The translations under genes were made by a program, and so were the position numbers. This document shows, one piece after another, positions 8,375 through 17,132 of a DNA stretch of 64,000 nt (within the stretch, counting starts at the first letter, position 1; each line of letters starts with the position of its first letter). The notes under the pieces are model-generated. The model worked only from the letters and a program-made list of their open reading frames with translations. It had not been told where the DNA came from and made no database searches. The stretch comes from Halorubrum aquaticum (GTDB taxonomy: Archaea; Halobacteriota; Halobacteria; Halobacteriales; Haloferacaceae): positions 62,001 through 126,000 of the forward strand of contig NZ_FOPZ01000006.1 of NCBI RefSeq assembly GCF_900113615.1, read 5' to 3'.

Positions 8375-8403
8375 TTGACCGTTGTTAGAACCACAACAGT
8401 CAA
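8375..8403. promoter_or_regulatory. 29-bp interrupted palindrome, probable operator
   Basis: TTGACCGTTGT (8375-8385) faces ACAACAGTCAA (8393-8403) across a 7-nt spacer, with one mismatch between the arms. It lies between the HTH gene start and the opposite-strand ORF and is a good candidate for HTH dimer binding. Confidence 0.6.
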
Positions 8404-8409
8404 AGGTGT

Positions 8410-8757
8410 TTTGACAATATTGACCTCGGAGAGTACCGAGGTGATAACTACTTTATCGTCGGGTATGTCGAACCAGATCCCGACGGCTTCGACGACTACG
8501 ACCCTGCAGAAGATGCCGAGAACTATGGGTGGTCACTCGTTCAGAAAGCCGAGTCTCCACTCGACGAAAACGACGAAATCGTAGGGATGGATACTCGCCA
8601 CAACCAACCTCACCTCGACAAGGAGTATCTGCCACCCGACAGTGATGAGGATAAGAAGGTGTGGCTTGATGATGGTTACTCCTATCAGCGGATGCGAGAC
8701 TATCTTCTACAGAATTGGCAGAACTTTGCCGACCTCCACATCTACTACAACGAGTGA
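8410..8757 (+). pseudogene. haloarchaeal conserved protein lacking a start codon
   Basis: An uninterrupted frame runs from TAG 8386 to TGA 8755 and reads as a convincing protein: GEYRGDNYF, DPDGFDDYDPAEDAENYGW, ESPLDENDEIV, DTRHNQPHLDKEYLP and a NWQNFADLHIYYNE end. It resembles a haloarchaeal uncharacterised family (I believe DUF7718, not verified). No ATG, GTG or TTG occurs in frame before the conserved part; the first ATG (8587) is in the middle. Either the 5' end was lost or an unusual start such as ATT is used. It is divergent from the HTH gene across the palindrome. Confidence 0.55.
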
Positions 8758-9196
8758 ATTTCACCCGGCTGTGGAGTTGTTGTCATACGATTGTTTCTAC
8801 AGCGATAATATGGGCTGTGACAGATAGTCCAAAAACGTCGGACTGTACCGCCAGTTGATCTATCTGACCGATGGGATTAAGAAGAGTCGTTACATCGCCA
8901 TCTAATATGCACAGCTAGATGACGTAGAATCAGGGGGTCATCCCCCCTGGTGGCAGCAGGGGGTCATCCCGGGAGACCACAGGGCTTGGCAGCCCAGTGA
9001 GACAAGCGTACTCCCACGTTCTCCCGAGATGAACTTAATCATTCCGGTGCTCAGAGTGGCATCTGTGTTTCACCGGAACTAGGCCCTGCTGCTCCTCTCC
9101 CGCGTGAATTCGGTGATTTACGCGATGTTTGGCGTCAGATAGCGTGCGAGAGCGCAGTATGCACGCAACCGGATCAGATCGAGGTGAGCCCTCCCG
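8758..9196. other. non-coding stretch with IS1341-type end remnants
   Basis: I see no credible gene. The stretch contains two copies of CAGGGGGTCATCCC (8931-8944 and 8956-8969). The first forms the hairpin GGGGG-TCAT-CCCCC, and the 14-mer GAATCAGGGGGTCA (8926-8939) recurs at 23805-23818. These look like solo ends of IS200/IS605-type elements. Confidence 0.4.
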
Positions 9197-12100
9197 ATGA
9201 GTCGCTTCGCTGTCGTCGGATGTGCCGAATGTACGGAACACTGGGTCATCGAGGATGTAGTCGGCGTGCGACCTGCGGACCAACACGAGTGTCCGCAGTG
9301 TGGAACACGCCATACAGACGAGAAGTTACGCCGCAAAGAGAGAGCAGAGACGTGGGTGGACGCCGTCGAGAAACGGTCGGTACTGCTCGCGAACAAGCGC
9401 AGCGCTGGCGATGAGTTCGCCGACGTCGATCACTATGCTGAGCTTGAAGACGAGTGGAACCGCGAGCTCGTCGACGACCCGCTCGGCGTCCAGGTGGTCA
9501 CTGGTGAGTTCTCGAATGATCACCATCTGGACGGCGACGAGATGGATGAAGAAGCCGGCGATGAGCCCGATTACCGTTCCCTCGAAGATCTCCGTCACCA
9601 TGGGGACTCTGGTCTGTGGCTGGTCCAACAGTATCCAGCGGAGTCGTCAGGGACGGTACGTCTCAACGAGGACAGCCGGCCGGGTGAGCTGTGGCAGCGT
9701 CTTGTTGATGTCCTTCAGGAGGATATCGCGCTTGCCGTTCGTGAGCTCGTTGGCGGCGCCGGCGACGGGGTCGCGTGGCAGGCACTCGAGGCGATCGTCG
9801 ACGACCAGCTTGGCATGGTCGATCGGGGCGCCCTCGAGGATGCCGAGAACCTTCGTGGGTCAATTGCCACGTCGACGTTGCTCAGCCTGTGTAAGGACGT
9901 CGGCTCCGAGCAACACCAGCAGGCAGTGGAGTTTCTTTCTAGCCTCGGTGATACCGACTTCAGCCCACTAGGTATTGGGTTCAACGGCGAGATCGAAGAC
10001 ATCCGGCGTATTGTGAAGCCGTTACTCTCGGCCTCGGTTCATACGCCGACGATCACCGTGCGTATCGACGAGTCGTTCCGAGAGATCGACCATGCTGACC
10101 AGCGCCGGCGGATGGTCCAGCTGCTCAGTTGGCTCGGGCACGGTGTGGATGTTCGAGTTGTGTTTGAATCACCAATCTGGATGCGCCGCTTTGCGTGGAC
10201 CTACGATCCGGAGATCGATATCGACGAGCTTGACGGCAACGTGCCGGACGTGGCAGCGTTCGATGTGAGTCAGCAATGCAACACAGGCCAGCGCGCTTCC
10301 GGTGCCGTTGACGACCACGTAGCTGCGGCTCTGGAGGCACTCGATACGGATGGTGAGGTCGTCGCGACGCTCGAACGTATCGGTGTAGAAGCCGGACAGA
10401 CTGCGTCCTACGAGGCGCTCTACCGGGCTGCCCCGTACGACGAGCCCGACCAGTCACGGAACAATGTTGCGTACCACCTCCGACAGCTTCGCGAACACGA
10501 ACTGGTGACCGATCGGATCGGGACTAGTGATGGGAGCAAGGTAGCGATTCGCCCAGCTGGGATGCGGCTACTGGAGGAGATCGGACGATCCGAGATGCAA
10601 CAGAAGCCCCTTCAAAAATTTGTGAGTCGGGCCGGAAAATCCGACGACAATTTGGAGTCTAGACCCGCACACACACGTGAGGGGGCGACCGGGTGGAGCC
10701 GCGACCGCCTTCCCGCACTCCACACCATCCAGCCGCTTCCCCGTTCTACCTACCAAGCTGCCGTCGCGACGACCCCCGAGAACGGCATCGCAACAGTCGA
10801 TGCGGCGGTCTTCGGGTGGGACGATCGAGCAGCTCCTCGGCGCTACATGGACTGGGAAAATGATCGGCTCGCTGTGGCCGCCGAAGTCGACAATCCGATG
10901 CAGTGGGCAGTCTGTACTGCTCGTTCGTTGGGTGACGGGTTTGTCTGGGACAATCTGCTAACTGACGAGCGACTCGACGAGAATGGTGATTTCCGCCGAC
11001 TGCTCCAAGAGGCACCCAATATCCTACAGAACAGTGCTTGCCTCGGGTGGATTGCTGAAGAAGACGAACTCGTCGACGATGTCGATGAGTTTGGCGACCG
11101 CATACAAGCTGTTCTCGAGGAGATTTGCGAGATGACGCGGGACATGACTCACGGCGAGTACCGCGAGTACAACTCTCGAACGGCGTTTCGGACGAAGATT
11201 CTCACTGAGTCACTCGGCGTGATTGGCGTAATGACCCGGTTACTGGACTTCGCCGGCGTGGACATCCTCCGAATTGGTCGGATGCCTCGGTTCAAGAACG
11301 ATTTTGCCGACAAGAAGCTCTCAGCTATCGCGAAGTTCGTTGGAATCAACTCGGCAATTGCGTCGAAATACGGGATGGCGTCCGTGTTTCGGCAACTCTT
11401 TGAGGACCGTGACGAGGTCCTCCGTTGGTCACTGGATGTCGATGTCAACGCCGCAGAGCCGTTCGGTGAACTCATCGGCTCGTGGTGTCTGTTTGCTGAT
11501 TACGGTGACCGCCAGGAAGTGTTTGCTGAGAAGCTTCGATCAAACGTCTCGCCGAGAGGCATCCGGGATGACGCCCCCGAGATCGGTGTCCGCGTCCCCG
11601 TCCAGACATCGACGAGTCGGGAGCAGTACCGGGATCTGCTTGAGGAAGCTCTCGAGGCGAAGAATCTGCTCACAACTCCAGAGGCAGTATCGGTGCTTCA
11701 CGGACTGTGTCGGTCACCGCTAGCAATCGCGAACGGGGTCGCCCGAGCGCTAGAGCCTGAAGCCGAGATACGACACATCCGCTCTGTAGAACTCCGACAC
11801 ATCATCGCAGCACTGTCCCCAGAGCAGGTACTCCGAGATGCGTCGTCAACGCCGCGAAAGGCCTTTGTGGCACTCGCCGGTGCTGAAGAATTCCTGACGC
11901 AGTCTACACTCGCCGAGCGAGCCGGCGTGTCGGCTCGCTCGCTTCGTGACCATCTCCCTGACCTCGTTGATGCTGGAATCGTCGCGATGACAGATGCTGG
12001 CTACCGACTCCAGCTGTCGTTTGCGGAAACGGACCGGGACGACGGAGAACTTCCTGAGCGATACCAAGATATCTACCCGCACTGGGTGAGCGATCCGACC

Positions 12101-12406
12101 GTCAGCAACGATGTCCACGCTGCGGCCGGAGCGTTACGGACAGCTCGGGAGCATCACGGGCCAGATGGACCTGTCTCATCAGAGGAAGTCGGGTTCGCTG
12201 GCGACGTCTTGCTAGAACTTACAGAACCATGGCCGTTACTCGATGAGGTGCTGCCAGCGCTGTGGGCAGTGACTGCGAGAGCGTGTTATCGGGAGGATGC
12301 TGCTGTCGCTGGTGGTGCCCTTGTTGAACGTGAGACTGAGATAATGGGGAGACGCCCGCGTCAGCTGAGCCTTCAAGAAGCGACTACTGGGGAGCTTGTC
12401 GGATGA
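9197..12406 (+). CDS. large zinc-finger/HTH protein with N-terminal DUF5817 domain
   Basis: 1069 residues, acidic. The N-terminus is a zinc ribbon (CAECTEHW, then CPQCGTRH) of the DUF5817 type known from haloarchaeal plasmids. Two winged-helix regions are visible: about residues 390-455 (NNVAYHLRQLREHELVTDRIG) and about 880-935 (STPRKAFVAL, then ERAGVSARSLRDHLPDLVDAG). I see no ATPase or nuclease motif. It is probably a large DNA-binding plasmid protein of unknown role. A fragment of a close relative of the second HTH lies at 18591-18797 on the minus strand, showing a second, destroyed copy. The ATG at 9197 directly precedes the zinc ribbon. Confidence 0.75.
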   Translation: MSRFAVVGCAECTEHWVIEDVVGVRPADQHECPQCGTRHTDEKLRRKERAETWVDAVEKRSVLLANKRSAGDEFADVDHYAELEDEWNRELVDDPLGVQVVTGEFSNDHHLDGDEMDEEAGDEPDYRSLEDLRHHGDSGLWLVQQYPAESSGTVRLNEDSRPGELWQRLVDVLQEDIALAVRELVGGAGDGVAWQALEAIVDDQLGMVDRGALEDAENLRGSIATSTLLSLCKDVGSEQHQQAVEFLSSLGDTDFSPLGIGFNGEIEDIRRIVKPLLSASVHTPTITVRIDESFREIDHADQRRRMVQLLSWLGHGVDVRVVFESPIWMRRFAWTYDPEIDIDELDGNVPDVAAFDVSQQCNTGQRASGAVDDHVAAALEALDTDGEVVATLERIGVEAGQTASYEALYRAAPYDEPDQSRNNVAYHLRQLREHELVTDRIGTSDGSKVAIRPAGMRLLEEIGRSEMQQKPLQKFVSRAGKSDDNLESRPAHTREGATGWSRDRLPALHTIQPLPRSTYQAAVATTPENGIATVDAAVFGWDDRAAPRRYMDWENDRLAVAAEVDNPMQWAVCTARSLGDGFVWDNLLTDERLDENGDFRRLLQEAPNILQNSACLGWIAEEDELVDDVDEFGDRIQAVLEEICEMTRDMTHGEYREYNSRTAFRTKILTESLGVIGVMTRLLDFAGVDILRIGRMPRFKNDFADKKLSAIAKFVGINSAIASKYGMASVFRQLFEDRDEVLRWSLDVDVNAAEPFGELIGSWCLFADYGDRQEVFAEKLRSNVSPRGIRDDAPEIGVRVPVQTSTSREQYRDLLEEALEAKNLLTTPEAVSVLHGLCRSPLAIANGVARALEPEAEIRHIRSVELRHIIAALSPEQVLRDASSTPRKAFVALAGAEEFLTQSTLAERAGVSARSLRDHLPDLVDAGIVAMTDAGYRLQLSFAETDRDDGELPERYQDIYPHWVSDPTVSNDVHAAAGALRTAREHHGPDGPVSSEEVGFAGDVLLELTEPWPLLDEVLPALWAVTARACYREDAAVAGGALVERETEIMGRRPRQLSLQEATTGELVG

Positions 12407-12667
12407 GTTCTATAGGGATTAAGGCGTCTGTCACCGGTGATTTGTGGGGGCTTGGTATACTGTTCTCGCCATCATATTTCTTGACGAGATTGTTGGGCCA
12501 CCCATGCTGTTCCTAGGTGTCATAGAAGAGTTGTCACGATATTTATTTCGTGAATTTACAGCCGAATCAGCCGATAGAACGCGCTTGCTTCTGTATCGGT
12601 CACCAGTCGGAAGTACTGGTCAGTTGATTCAACAGCTTGATGATGTTGTGTTCGTGACATAGGCGAT

Positions 12668-13705
12668 ATGCCCCCGCGTTCCCGTCGCGCCCTCCTCGCG
12701 ACAGTCGCAACCGGTATCGTCGGCTCTGTCGCTGGCTGCGGATCCGTACTGAACAGTTCGCCGTCGGCGGCTGCTCCGCCCGTCCACGGTATCGGTGGAC
12801 GGCGTATCTTTGTCGCAAGCGGTGCCGATTTTCCCAACACGGACGACGTCTCGCTCGTCAACGACCCGGACGATGCTGATGTTGCCGTATTCCCGTCCAG
12901 TGACGACCAGATCAAGGGAATCACTGGCGTGCTCGCCGACGATATGCCTGTTGTCGTCGCTGGCAGGGACGCCCAGTGGATCGTGATGCAGGCCTGCGAT
13001 GAGACCGATCGGTCCTACGGCTTCGTCCGGGACAGCTGGGGAGCTAACACCCGCATCGCAGCAGCCGTTCCCAACGACGACCGGCTGGATACGCATCTGT
13101 TCGTCGGTGCGGACCTCCCGCGCGACCTGCCGTGGGCTCTGGGCGAACTGTTCGACCCTCTACTGAAGGACTGTACTGTCCCGGTCGAAGCGCCATCGAT
13201 CCCGGATGACGGTGTGTTCGTCGGTACGTCTCGCATTCGTGGAGTGAACGATGCCGGTGGGTTCGATCGCTGGGACCGCGTTCGCACTGTCTCCAACGAT
13301 GAACCCACTTCGTTCTTCCTGGATATGGAGGCGACGATTTACGGCGGATCCACGACGGGAGACGACGGCGCGTATCGGCCGGAACAGGTCCGCCTTGTCG
13401 CCGATTTTGACAATTTCGTCGACACGGTCGGGCCTGGTACGACCGACGCAAACGGACTCTCGATCGCCCACACCATCGTCTCCACCGAGAACGGTGGGGC
13501 GAACGTCGACCACACGTTTATCCCCCAGACCGCAGCGACTCGCGAGTCATTTACGGGCTGTACTCGGATGGAAATCCACGTTGAGGACGAGTCCTTGCCC
13601 TTCTCCTACATTGGGAACGGTCGCTTCCGCTGGCACGACCCACAGATCCTCGACGACGACACTTGGGTCCATCACACCCCGGGGAATGCGGTCTGGTACC
13701 CTTGA
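12668..13705 (+). CDS. secreted lipoprotein of unknown function
   Basis: 345 residues. The signal has a twin-arginine-like start (MPPRSRRALLATVATG) and a lipobox VAGC at about residue 24, so it should be translocated and lipid-anchored outside the cell. The mature part is acidic, without cofactor motifs that I recognise; a FVGTSRIRG block and a Trp-rich end (WHDPQILDDDTWVHHTPG) stand out. It sits alone between the DUF5817-type gene and the TRAM protein. The 260 bp upstream hold no convincing gene. Confidence 0.6.
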   Translation: MPPRSRRALLATVATGIVGSVAGCGSVLNSSPSAAAPPVHGIGGRRIFVASGADFPNTDDVSLVNDPDDADVAVFPSSDDQIKGITGVLADDMPVVVAGRDAQWIVMQACDETDRSYGFVRDSWGANTRIAAAVPNDDRLDTHLFVGADLPRDLPWALGELFDPLLKDCTVPVEAPSIPDDGVFVGTSRIRGVNDAGGFDRWDRVRTVSNDEPTSFFLDMEATIYGGSTTGDDGAYRPEQVRLVADFDNFVDTVGPGTTDANGLSIAHTIVSTENGGANVDHTFIPQTAATRESFTGCTRMEIHVEDESLPFSYIGNGRFRWHDPQILDDDTWVHHTPGNAVWYP

Positions 13706-13874
13706 GATGGACGTCACATATCTCACCAGTATTGACTGATCTGGCCTGCTAGTCTTTCGAGGAGTTTCTGTTCGGGATCTGCGTGTTCTCTTCAGCATAC
13801 ACTAGATTACCACCTCAGAGTAGCGCAAAACGGGAGATTTAGATATGTTGACTAGCTAAAACTCTTGATACCTG

Positions 13875-14306
13875 ATGATTGAGATTTCTGATTCGCTTCG
13901 CTCTGTGTTTAGTGCTCAAATCGAAGAACGTGACGGATCGTATATTGTGGATATCCCCGCGAGTGAAATCGAACACGACGCGCTTGCTGCCGACGAAACG
14001 TATCGCGTCGCGATCTTGAAATCAGAATCCTCGACAAGCAAGAAGACTCAGGAAGAGCAACCCCAATCGGCTGCTCAAGAACCAACTCCGACGTCGGACG
14101 GTCCTCCCGTAGACGAAGGTGAAGTCCGCGACGTGACGATCGAGACGACTGGTGATCAAGGTGACGGCATTGCGAAGGTTGAACGCGGCTACGTCGTGAT
14201 CGTCCCCGGCGGACAACCAGGTGATGAGCCGTCGGTCGAGATCGAGCAAGTCAAAGAGAACGTCGCGTTTGCCAGCATCGTCGAACCAGACTCACGGGTG
14301 CTGTAA
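13875..14306 (+). CDS. TRAM domain protein
   Basis: 143 residues. The N-terminal part (MIEISDSLRSVFSAQIEER) is typical of the small haloarchaeal TRAM proteins, then a proline/acid-rich linker (about residues 58-80), then the TRAM barrel: DVTIETTGDQGDGIAKVERG, YVVIVPGGQPGD and EIEQVKENVAFASIV. TRAM domains bind RNA, and free-standing versions are proposed cold-shock-like RNA chaperones. A TATA-like TTTAGATAT lies about 30 nt upstream, so the mRNA may be nearly leaderless. Confidence 0.85.
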   Translation: MIEISDSLRSVFSAQIEERDGSYIVDIPASEIEHDALAADETYRVAILKSESSTSKKTQEEQPQSAAQEPTPTSDGPPVDEGEVRDVTIETTGDQGDGIAKVERGYVVIVPGGQPGDEPSVEIEQVKENVAFASIVEPDSRVL

Positions 14307-14371
14307 CGTCGTTTTACTGGCAACTGTCTATTTGACTGGGATCGTTGGAACCCTGACTATCCTGATCCACC

Positions 14372-14719
14372 CTACTCGCTTCCTGGCTTCCCGATGTACT
14401 CCGATTTCATCGTCCCGTTTTCACGATAGTAGCGATAGAGATACGGGCCGTGCATATCCGCGGGATCTCCGCTAGCGCACTTACAGCTATCGTCGCCACA
14501 GGTGACTTTCTCTTTGACGACGGTCCCGCTTTCTGCGCTATCGGACTCGTCGACGGGCTCAGCAGTCTCGGGAAGCTCGTCAGTGTTGAGTGGCTGGTCG
14601 CGATACTCGATGAGCGCCTCGCCGTAGTTCCGTATCTCATGGAGTGTTTCCGTGTCCTGTTTGGGGAGCCCCTCAGCGAGATACTTCGGGAGCGAGGTGG
14701 GTGGTGACGGCTGCTCCAT
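14372..14719 (-). CDS. DUF6788 family protein
   Basis: 115 residues. The C-terminal block (VTCGDDSCKCASGDPADMHG, then PYLYRYYRENG and YIGK) with its Cys-x4-Cys-x-Cys cluster is the hallmark of DUF6788, small proteins of unknown function common in archaeal mobile DNA; the shape suggests a zinc-bearing DNA-binding fold. The start at 14719 is preceded immediately by one arm of a 9-bp inverted repeat, suggesting repression at its own promoter. Confidence 0.75.
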   Translation of the reverse strand: MEQPSPPTSLPKYLAEGLPKQDTETLHEIRNYGEALIEYRDQPLNTDELPETAEPVDESDSAESGTVVKEKVTCGDDSCKCASGDPADMHGPYLYRYYRENGTMKSEYIGKPGSE

Positions 14720-14720
14720 A

Positions 14721-14768
14721 CCTTATGTAACAACCGGAGCCATGTTAGCGTTCAGATGCTACATAAGG
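14721..14768. promoter_or_regulatory. 9-bp inverted repeat upstream of the DUF6788 gene
   Basis: CCTTATGTA (14721-14729) and TACATAAGG (14760-14768) are exact complements and bracket the promoter region of the DUF6788 gene. Likely operator. Confidence 0.5.
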
Positions 14769-14806
14769 CACTAAACCCTCTCTCCCAACCGTGACCACCT
14801 CCGCAA

Positions 14807-14962
14807 TTACTTGAGATCGTAGGCCGCAATCTCGGCAGAGCCACACTGTGGACATTCATCGACGTCCTTCTCCACGGTGTACCCACAGTAACGGCACTCG
14901 TGGTGCGTTGTCGATGACGGCTCGAGACTGACGATCTGCCGGATGAACTGTTTACTAAGCAT
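14807..14962 (-). CDS. 51-residue zinc-ribbon micro-protein
   Basis: A basic N-terminus (MLSKQFIRQIVSLE) is followed by CRYCG and CPQCGS, a standard rubredoxin-like zinc ribbon. The start at 14962 overlaps the stop of the upstream zinc micro-protein by 8 nt, so the two are co-translated. Haloarchaea encode many such CPxCG micro-proteins, several with regulatory roles; the role here is unknown. Confidence 0.7.
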   Translation of the reverse strand: MLSKQFIRQIVSLEPSSTTHHECRYCGYTVEKDVDECPQCGSAEIAAYDLK

Positions 14963-15119
14963 GGGTGGGGTCAACGATCTCGCCACAGCCGGGGCATTCG
15001 GCCCATACGCCAGGGTCACCGCCAGCGGTCTCATAGTGGATGATTGCGTGCCGACTCGTGACTGTCTCGCCGCAGAACGAGCAGTCGCCACGGACTGTCT
15101 CTGGGTCATCAGGGCTCAT
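14955..15119 (-). CDS. 54-residue zinc-finger micro-protein
   Basis: ATG 15119, TAG 14955. The peptide carries CSFCGE near its start and CPGCGE near its end, with two His between (HAIIHYE), so it can bind one zinc. Its end overlaps the next gene, which encodes another zinc ribbon; the pair forms a two-gene operon. An AT-rich element around 15237-15247 (TATAACTTATA) may drive it from some distance. Confidence 0.6.
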   Translation of the reverse strand: MSPDDPETVRGDCSFCGETVTSRHAIIHYETAGGDPGVWAECPGCGEIVDPTHA

Positions 15120-15364
15120 TCTCACGAGTTCACGAGCTACTTCGAGGGGGAGAGGGAGCGTGTGACTCTGTCTTGGAGCTGGTCCGGTCGGTGGGACCGA
15201 CCCTGCTCTGCTCCCTCACCTCAAAATCACACGCTCTATAACTTATACTTCGGGCGAGCGGAGTGAAAGTACTTCTCTAGGACGGCTACATGACCACGGT
15301 TCGCGAGTGGCCACTACGCAGCTACGATTTCTAGTGACGATATGTTAGATACCTATAGTAGCCA

Positions 15365-15856
15365 TTAGAAATAATTACTCACATTTGGGATGGAGAGTTG
15401 ATCAAGAGCGGTGTCGATCGCTGTTGTCAGTTCATCGAGTGAGTCGAAGAAGCGGTTGCTGAGCGCTGCTTGGAGCTGTCTCCAGCATTCCTCGACAGGG
15501 TTCAACTCCGGCGAATATGACGGGAGCGTTACAAAGGCGAGGTCGTCACGGGCCGCGAGGTCCGTGACGGCCGATGCCTGAAAATACGGTGCTCCATCGA
15601 GCACGATGATCAAATCCTTTTCAAATTCTTCACATAGTGCTAAAATGAAATGTCTCGCGTGATCGGCGGTAATATACTCGGTGAGACGAGAGAAAAAGCG
15701 ATCTCCGTCCTCGGTGATCGCGCCTAACAAGCACGTCCAGTCCCGTTGACCGGATAATTCGACGGAAGGCCGCGTGCCGCGCGGAAACCACGCGGCACGC
15801 GGCTCGACTTGGACAGATTTCTTGGTTTGATCGATACAGACTACTGTGGCGTCCAT
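15365..15856 (-). CDS. IS630 transposase, DDE catalytic part
   Basis: 163 residues from ATG 15856. It shows the first catalytic Asp (VVCIDQTKK), the second in IIVLDGAPYF and the Glu in SPELNPVEECW, the IS630/Tc1-like DDE triad. The frame continues upstream to an A7 run (15867-15873), so the natural product is probably a fusion with the HTH ORF by -1 frameshifting, reading KKKRREMDATVV across the junction. Confidence 0.85.
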   Translation of the reverse strand: MDATVVCIDQTKKSVQVEPRAAWFPRGTRPSVELSGQRDWTCLLGAITEDGDRFFSRLTEYITADHARHFILALCEEFEKDLIIVLDGAPYFQASAVTDLAARDDLAFVTLPSYSPELNPVEECWRQLQAALSNRFFDSLDELTTAIDTALDQLSIPNVSNYF

Positions 15857-16407
15857 CTCTCGCCGCTTTTTTTGATCTCGTCGTGAAACGCTTCTTGGTC
15901 GTCTTCGTCGGATTCAGCAGCTGAACGGCGTGGTTTTTGATAGCTCAATCCCGCCTCTTTCAACAACCGCCGACAGCTCGGGAGTGAATACTTGACGCCG
16001 TACGTTTCTTCGAGAAATTCTTTCACAAGCGGCGGCGTCCACGCCGGCGCGTCAAAGCCGATCTCTTCGGGTGATTCGTGGACTGTCTGTTCAAACTCTT
16101 GCTGCTGTTTTTCTGAGAGTTTTCGCTTTCGACCAGATCGATGAGCATCAGTAACGGCCTGTTCAAGCGGCTCGTCCGTATCGAGCCGTTTGAGCCAACT
16201 GTAGATCGTTCTTCGGCCGGTATTGTGCCACTCGGCAAGTTCAGTCTGCGTGACGCCGTTTTTGTACGCGATCGCAGCTAACAACCGTTGCGTCGGTTTG
16301 TTTCCGTCAACGTTGTCAAGTGCGTCTTGGAGTTCTTTGACGGAGATCTTGTCGAGATGATCCATTAGGTACTGTACTACTCTCTGAGCAGAAAGTTCTA
16401 ACGACAA
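15841..16407 (-). CDS. IS630 transposase, HTH part with A7 frameshift site
   Basis: 188 residues. It carries paired helix-turn-helix regions (NGVTQTELAEWHNTGRRTIY and ETYGVKYSLPSCRRLLKEAG) that bind the terminal repeats. It ends at TAG shortly after an A7 run, where a -1 slip enters the catalytic frame. The second IS630 copy in this window has the same layout and the same A7 run, which argues for programmed frameshifting and not a mutation. Confidence 0.85.
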   Translation of the reverse strand: MSLELSAQRVVQYLMDHLDKISVKELQDALDNVDGNKPTQRLLAAIAYKNGVTQTELAEWHNTGRRTIYSWLKRLDTDEPLEQAVTDAHRSGRKRKLSEKQQQEFEQTVHESPEEIGFDAPAWTPPLVKEFLEETYGVKYSLPSCRRLLKEAGLSYQKPRRSAAESDEDDQEAFHDEIKKSGERWTPQ

Positions 16408-16475
16408 CTATAGCTGTCCTCACCATCGGTATGTCGTTCCGCATCTCGTGGCCCATCTCTCCCATTGTGAACTCC

Positions 16476-17132
16476 TCATCGAGATGGTGGCTGTAGGTTC
16501 TTCATCTTGAAATCCGACCGGGCAACAAACTGCCCGGCGAGTTCGGCTAACTTTCGAGTCCGCTGGATATCGGCCAGATTGTGCTGACAGAGCGAGAGCC
16601 AGTCACCTGTCTGGAACGCGTCAACGGCTTCAGCGCTATCGTCGAACGGGTCGCACGTCTCGTCACCAACAAGAACATCATACACACCAACGAGGTCACT
16701 GTGGCCATGGGTATTGAACCGGTCAACAACCTGTATCATATCGGCGTACGCAATATCGCCAAAGGGCCATCGTAGTCCATGTTGGAGAAATCGCGTTCGA
16801 CAGAAGGGAAGATCGAACCCACCGTTCCACGTCTCACCGTTGAATGCGGTCACGTAGTGGGTGTCACCATCGAGTTGGTTCGTAACAAACGACGCGACCG
16901 CCTCGAGGAGTTCGCCCTCGTCAGCAACGACGTCGAGTTGGGCTGTCCCAGTTGACTCCTCATCAAGCGCCCTCACCAGTGTGTTGCGATCAACCTCGCT
17001 GTGGCCGCCAGTATTGAGAATAAGCGATTCACCGAGACCGTGCGCGAACCCAGCAACGGTGATGACAGCGTCCGCATCGAATCCGGAGGTCTCGATGTCG
17101 AACGCAACTGGAGTGAGTCGTGAGTCACTCAT
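16476..17132 (-). CDS. DnaQ-like 3'-5' exonuclease (RNase H fold)
   Basis: 218 residues. The exonuclease motifs are readable: Exo I AFDIETSGFD near residue 10, an NGGFDLPF block (about residues 103-110) for Exo II, and HNLADIQRTRKLAEL (about residue 184 on) for Exo III with His and Asp. It resembles the DEDD nucleases of the predicted-3'-5'-exonuclease type found in haloarchaeal mobile regions. The start overlaps the end of the nuclease-like gene by 8 nt, so it is the last gene of a three-gene operon. Confidence 0.75.
   Translation of the reverse strand: MSDSRLTPVAFDIETSGFDADAVITVAGFAHGLGESLILNTGGHSEVDRNTLVRALDEESTGTAQLDVVADEGELLEAVASFVTNQLDGDTHYVTAFNGETWNGGFDLPFCRTRFLQHGLRWPFGDIAYADMIQVVDRFNTHGHSDLVGVYDVLVGDETCDPFDDSAEAVDAFQTGDWLSLCQHNLADIQRTRKLAELAGQFVARSDFKMKNLQPPSR

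Larger units (their letters stand above)
15354..16412 (-). mobile_element. IS630-family insertion sequence
   Basis: About 1.06 kb. Imperfect 18-bp terminal repeats (CTATAGTAGCCATTAGAA at 15353-15370; its counterpart at 16396-16413) surround two overlapping ORFs on the minus strand. TA at both borders fits the usual IS630 TA target duplication; because TATA is present, the exact edge is uncertain by 2 bp. Confidence 0.75.

Noticed and set aside
8926-8971. Repeated CAGGGGGTCATCCC as a CRISPR array
   Set aside because: Only two copies, 25 nt apart, each able to form an IS-end-type hairpin, and no cas gene in the window.
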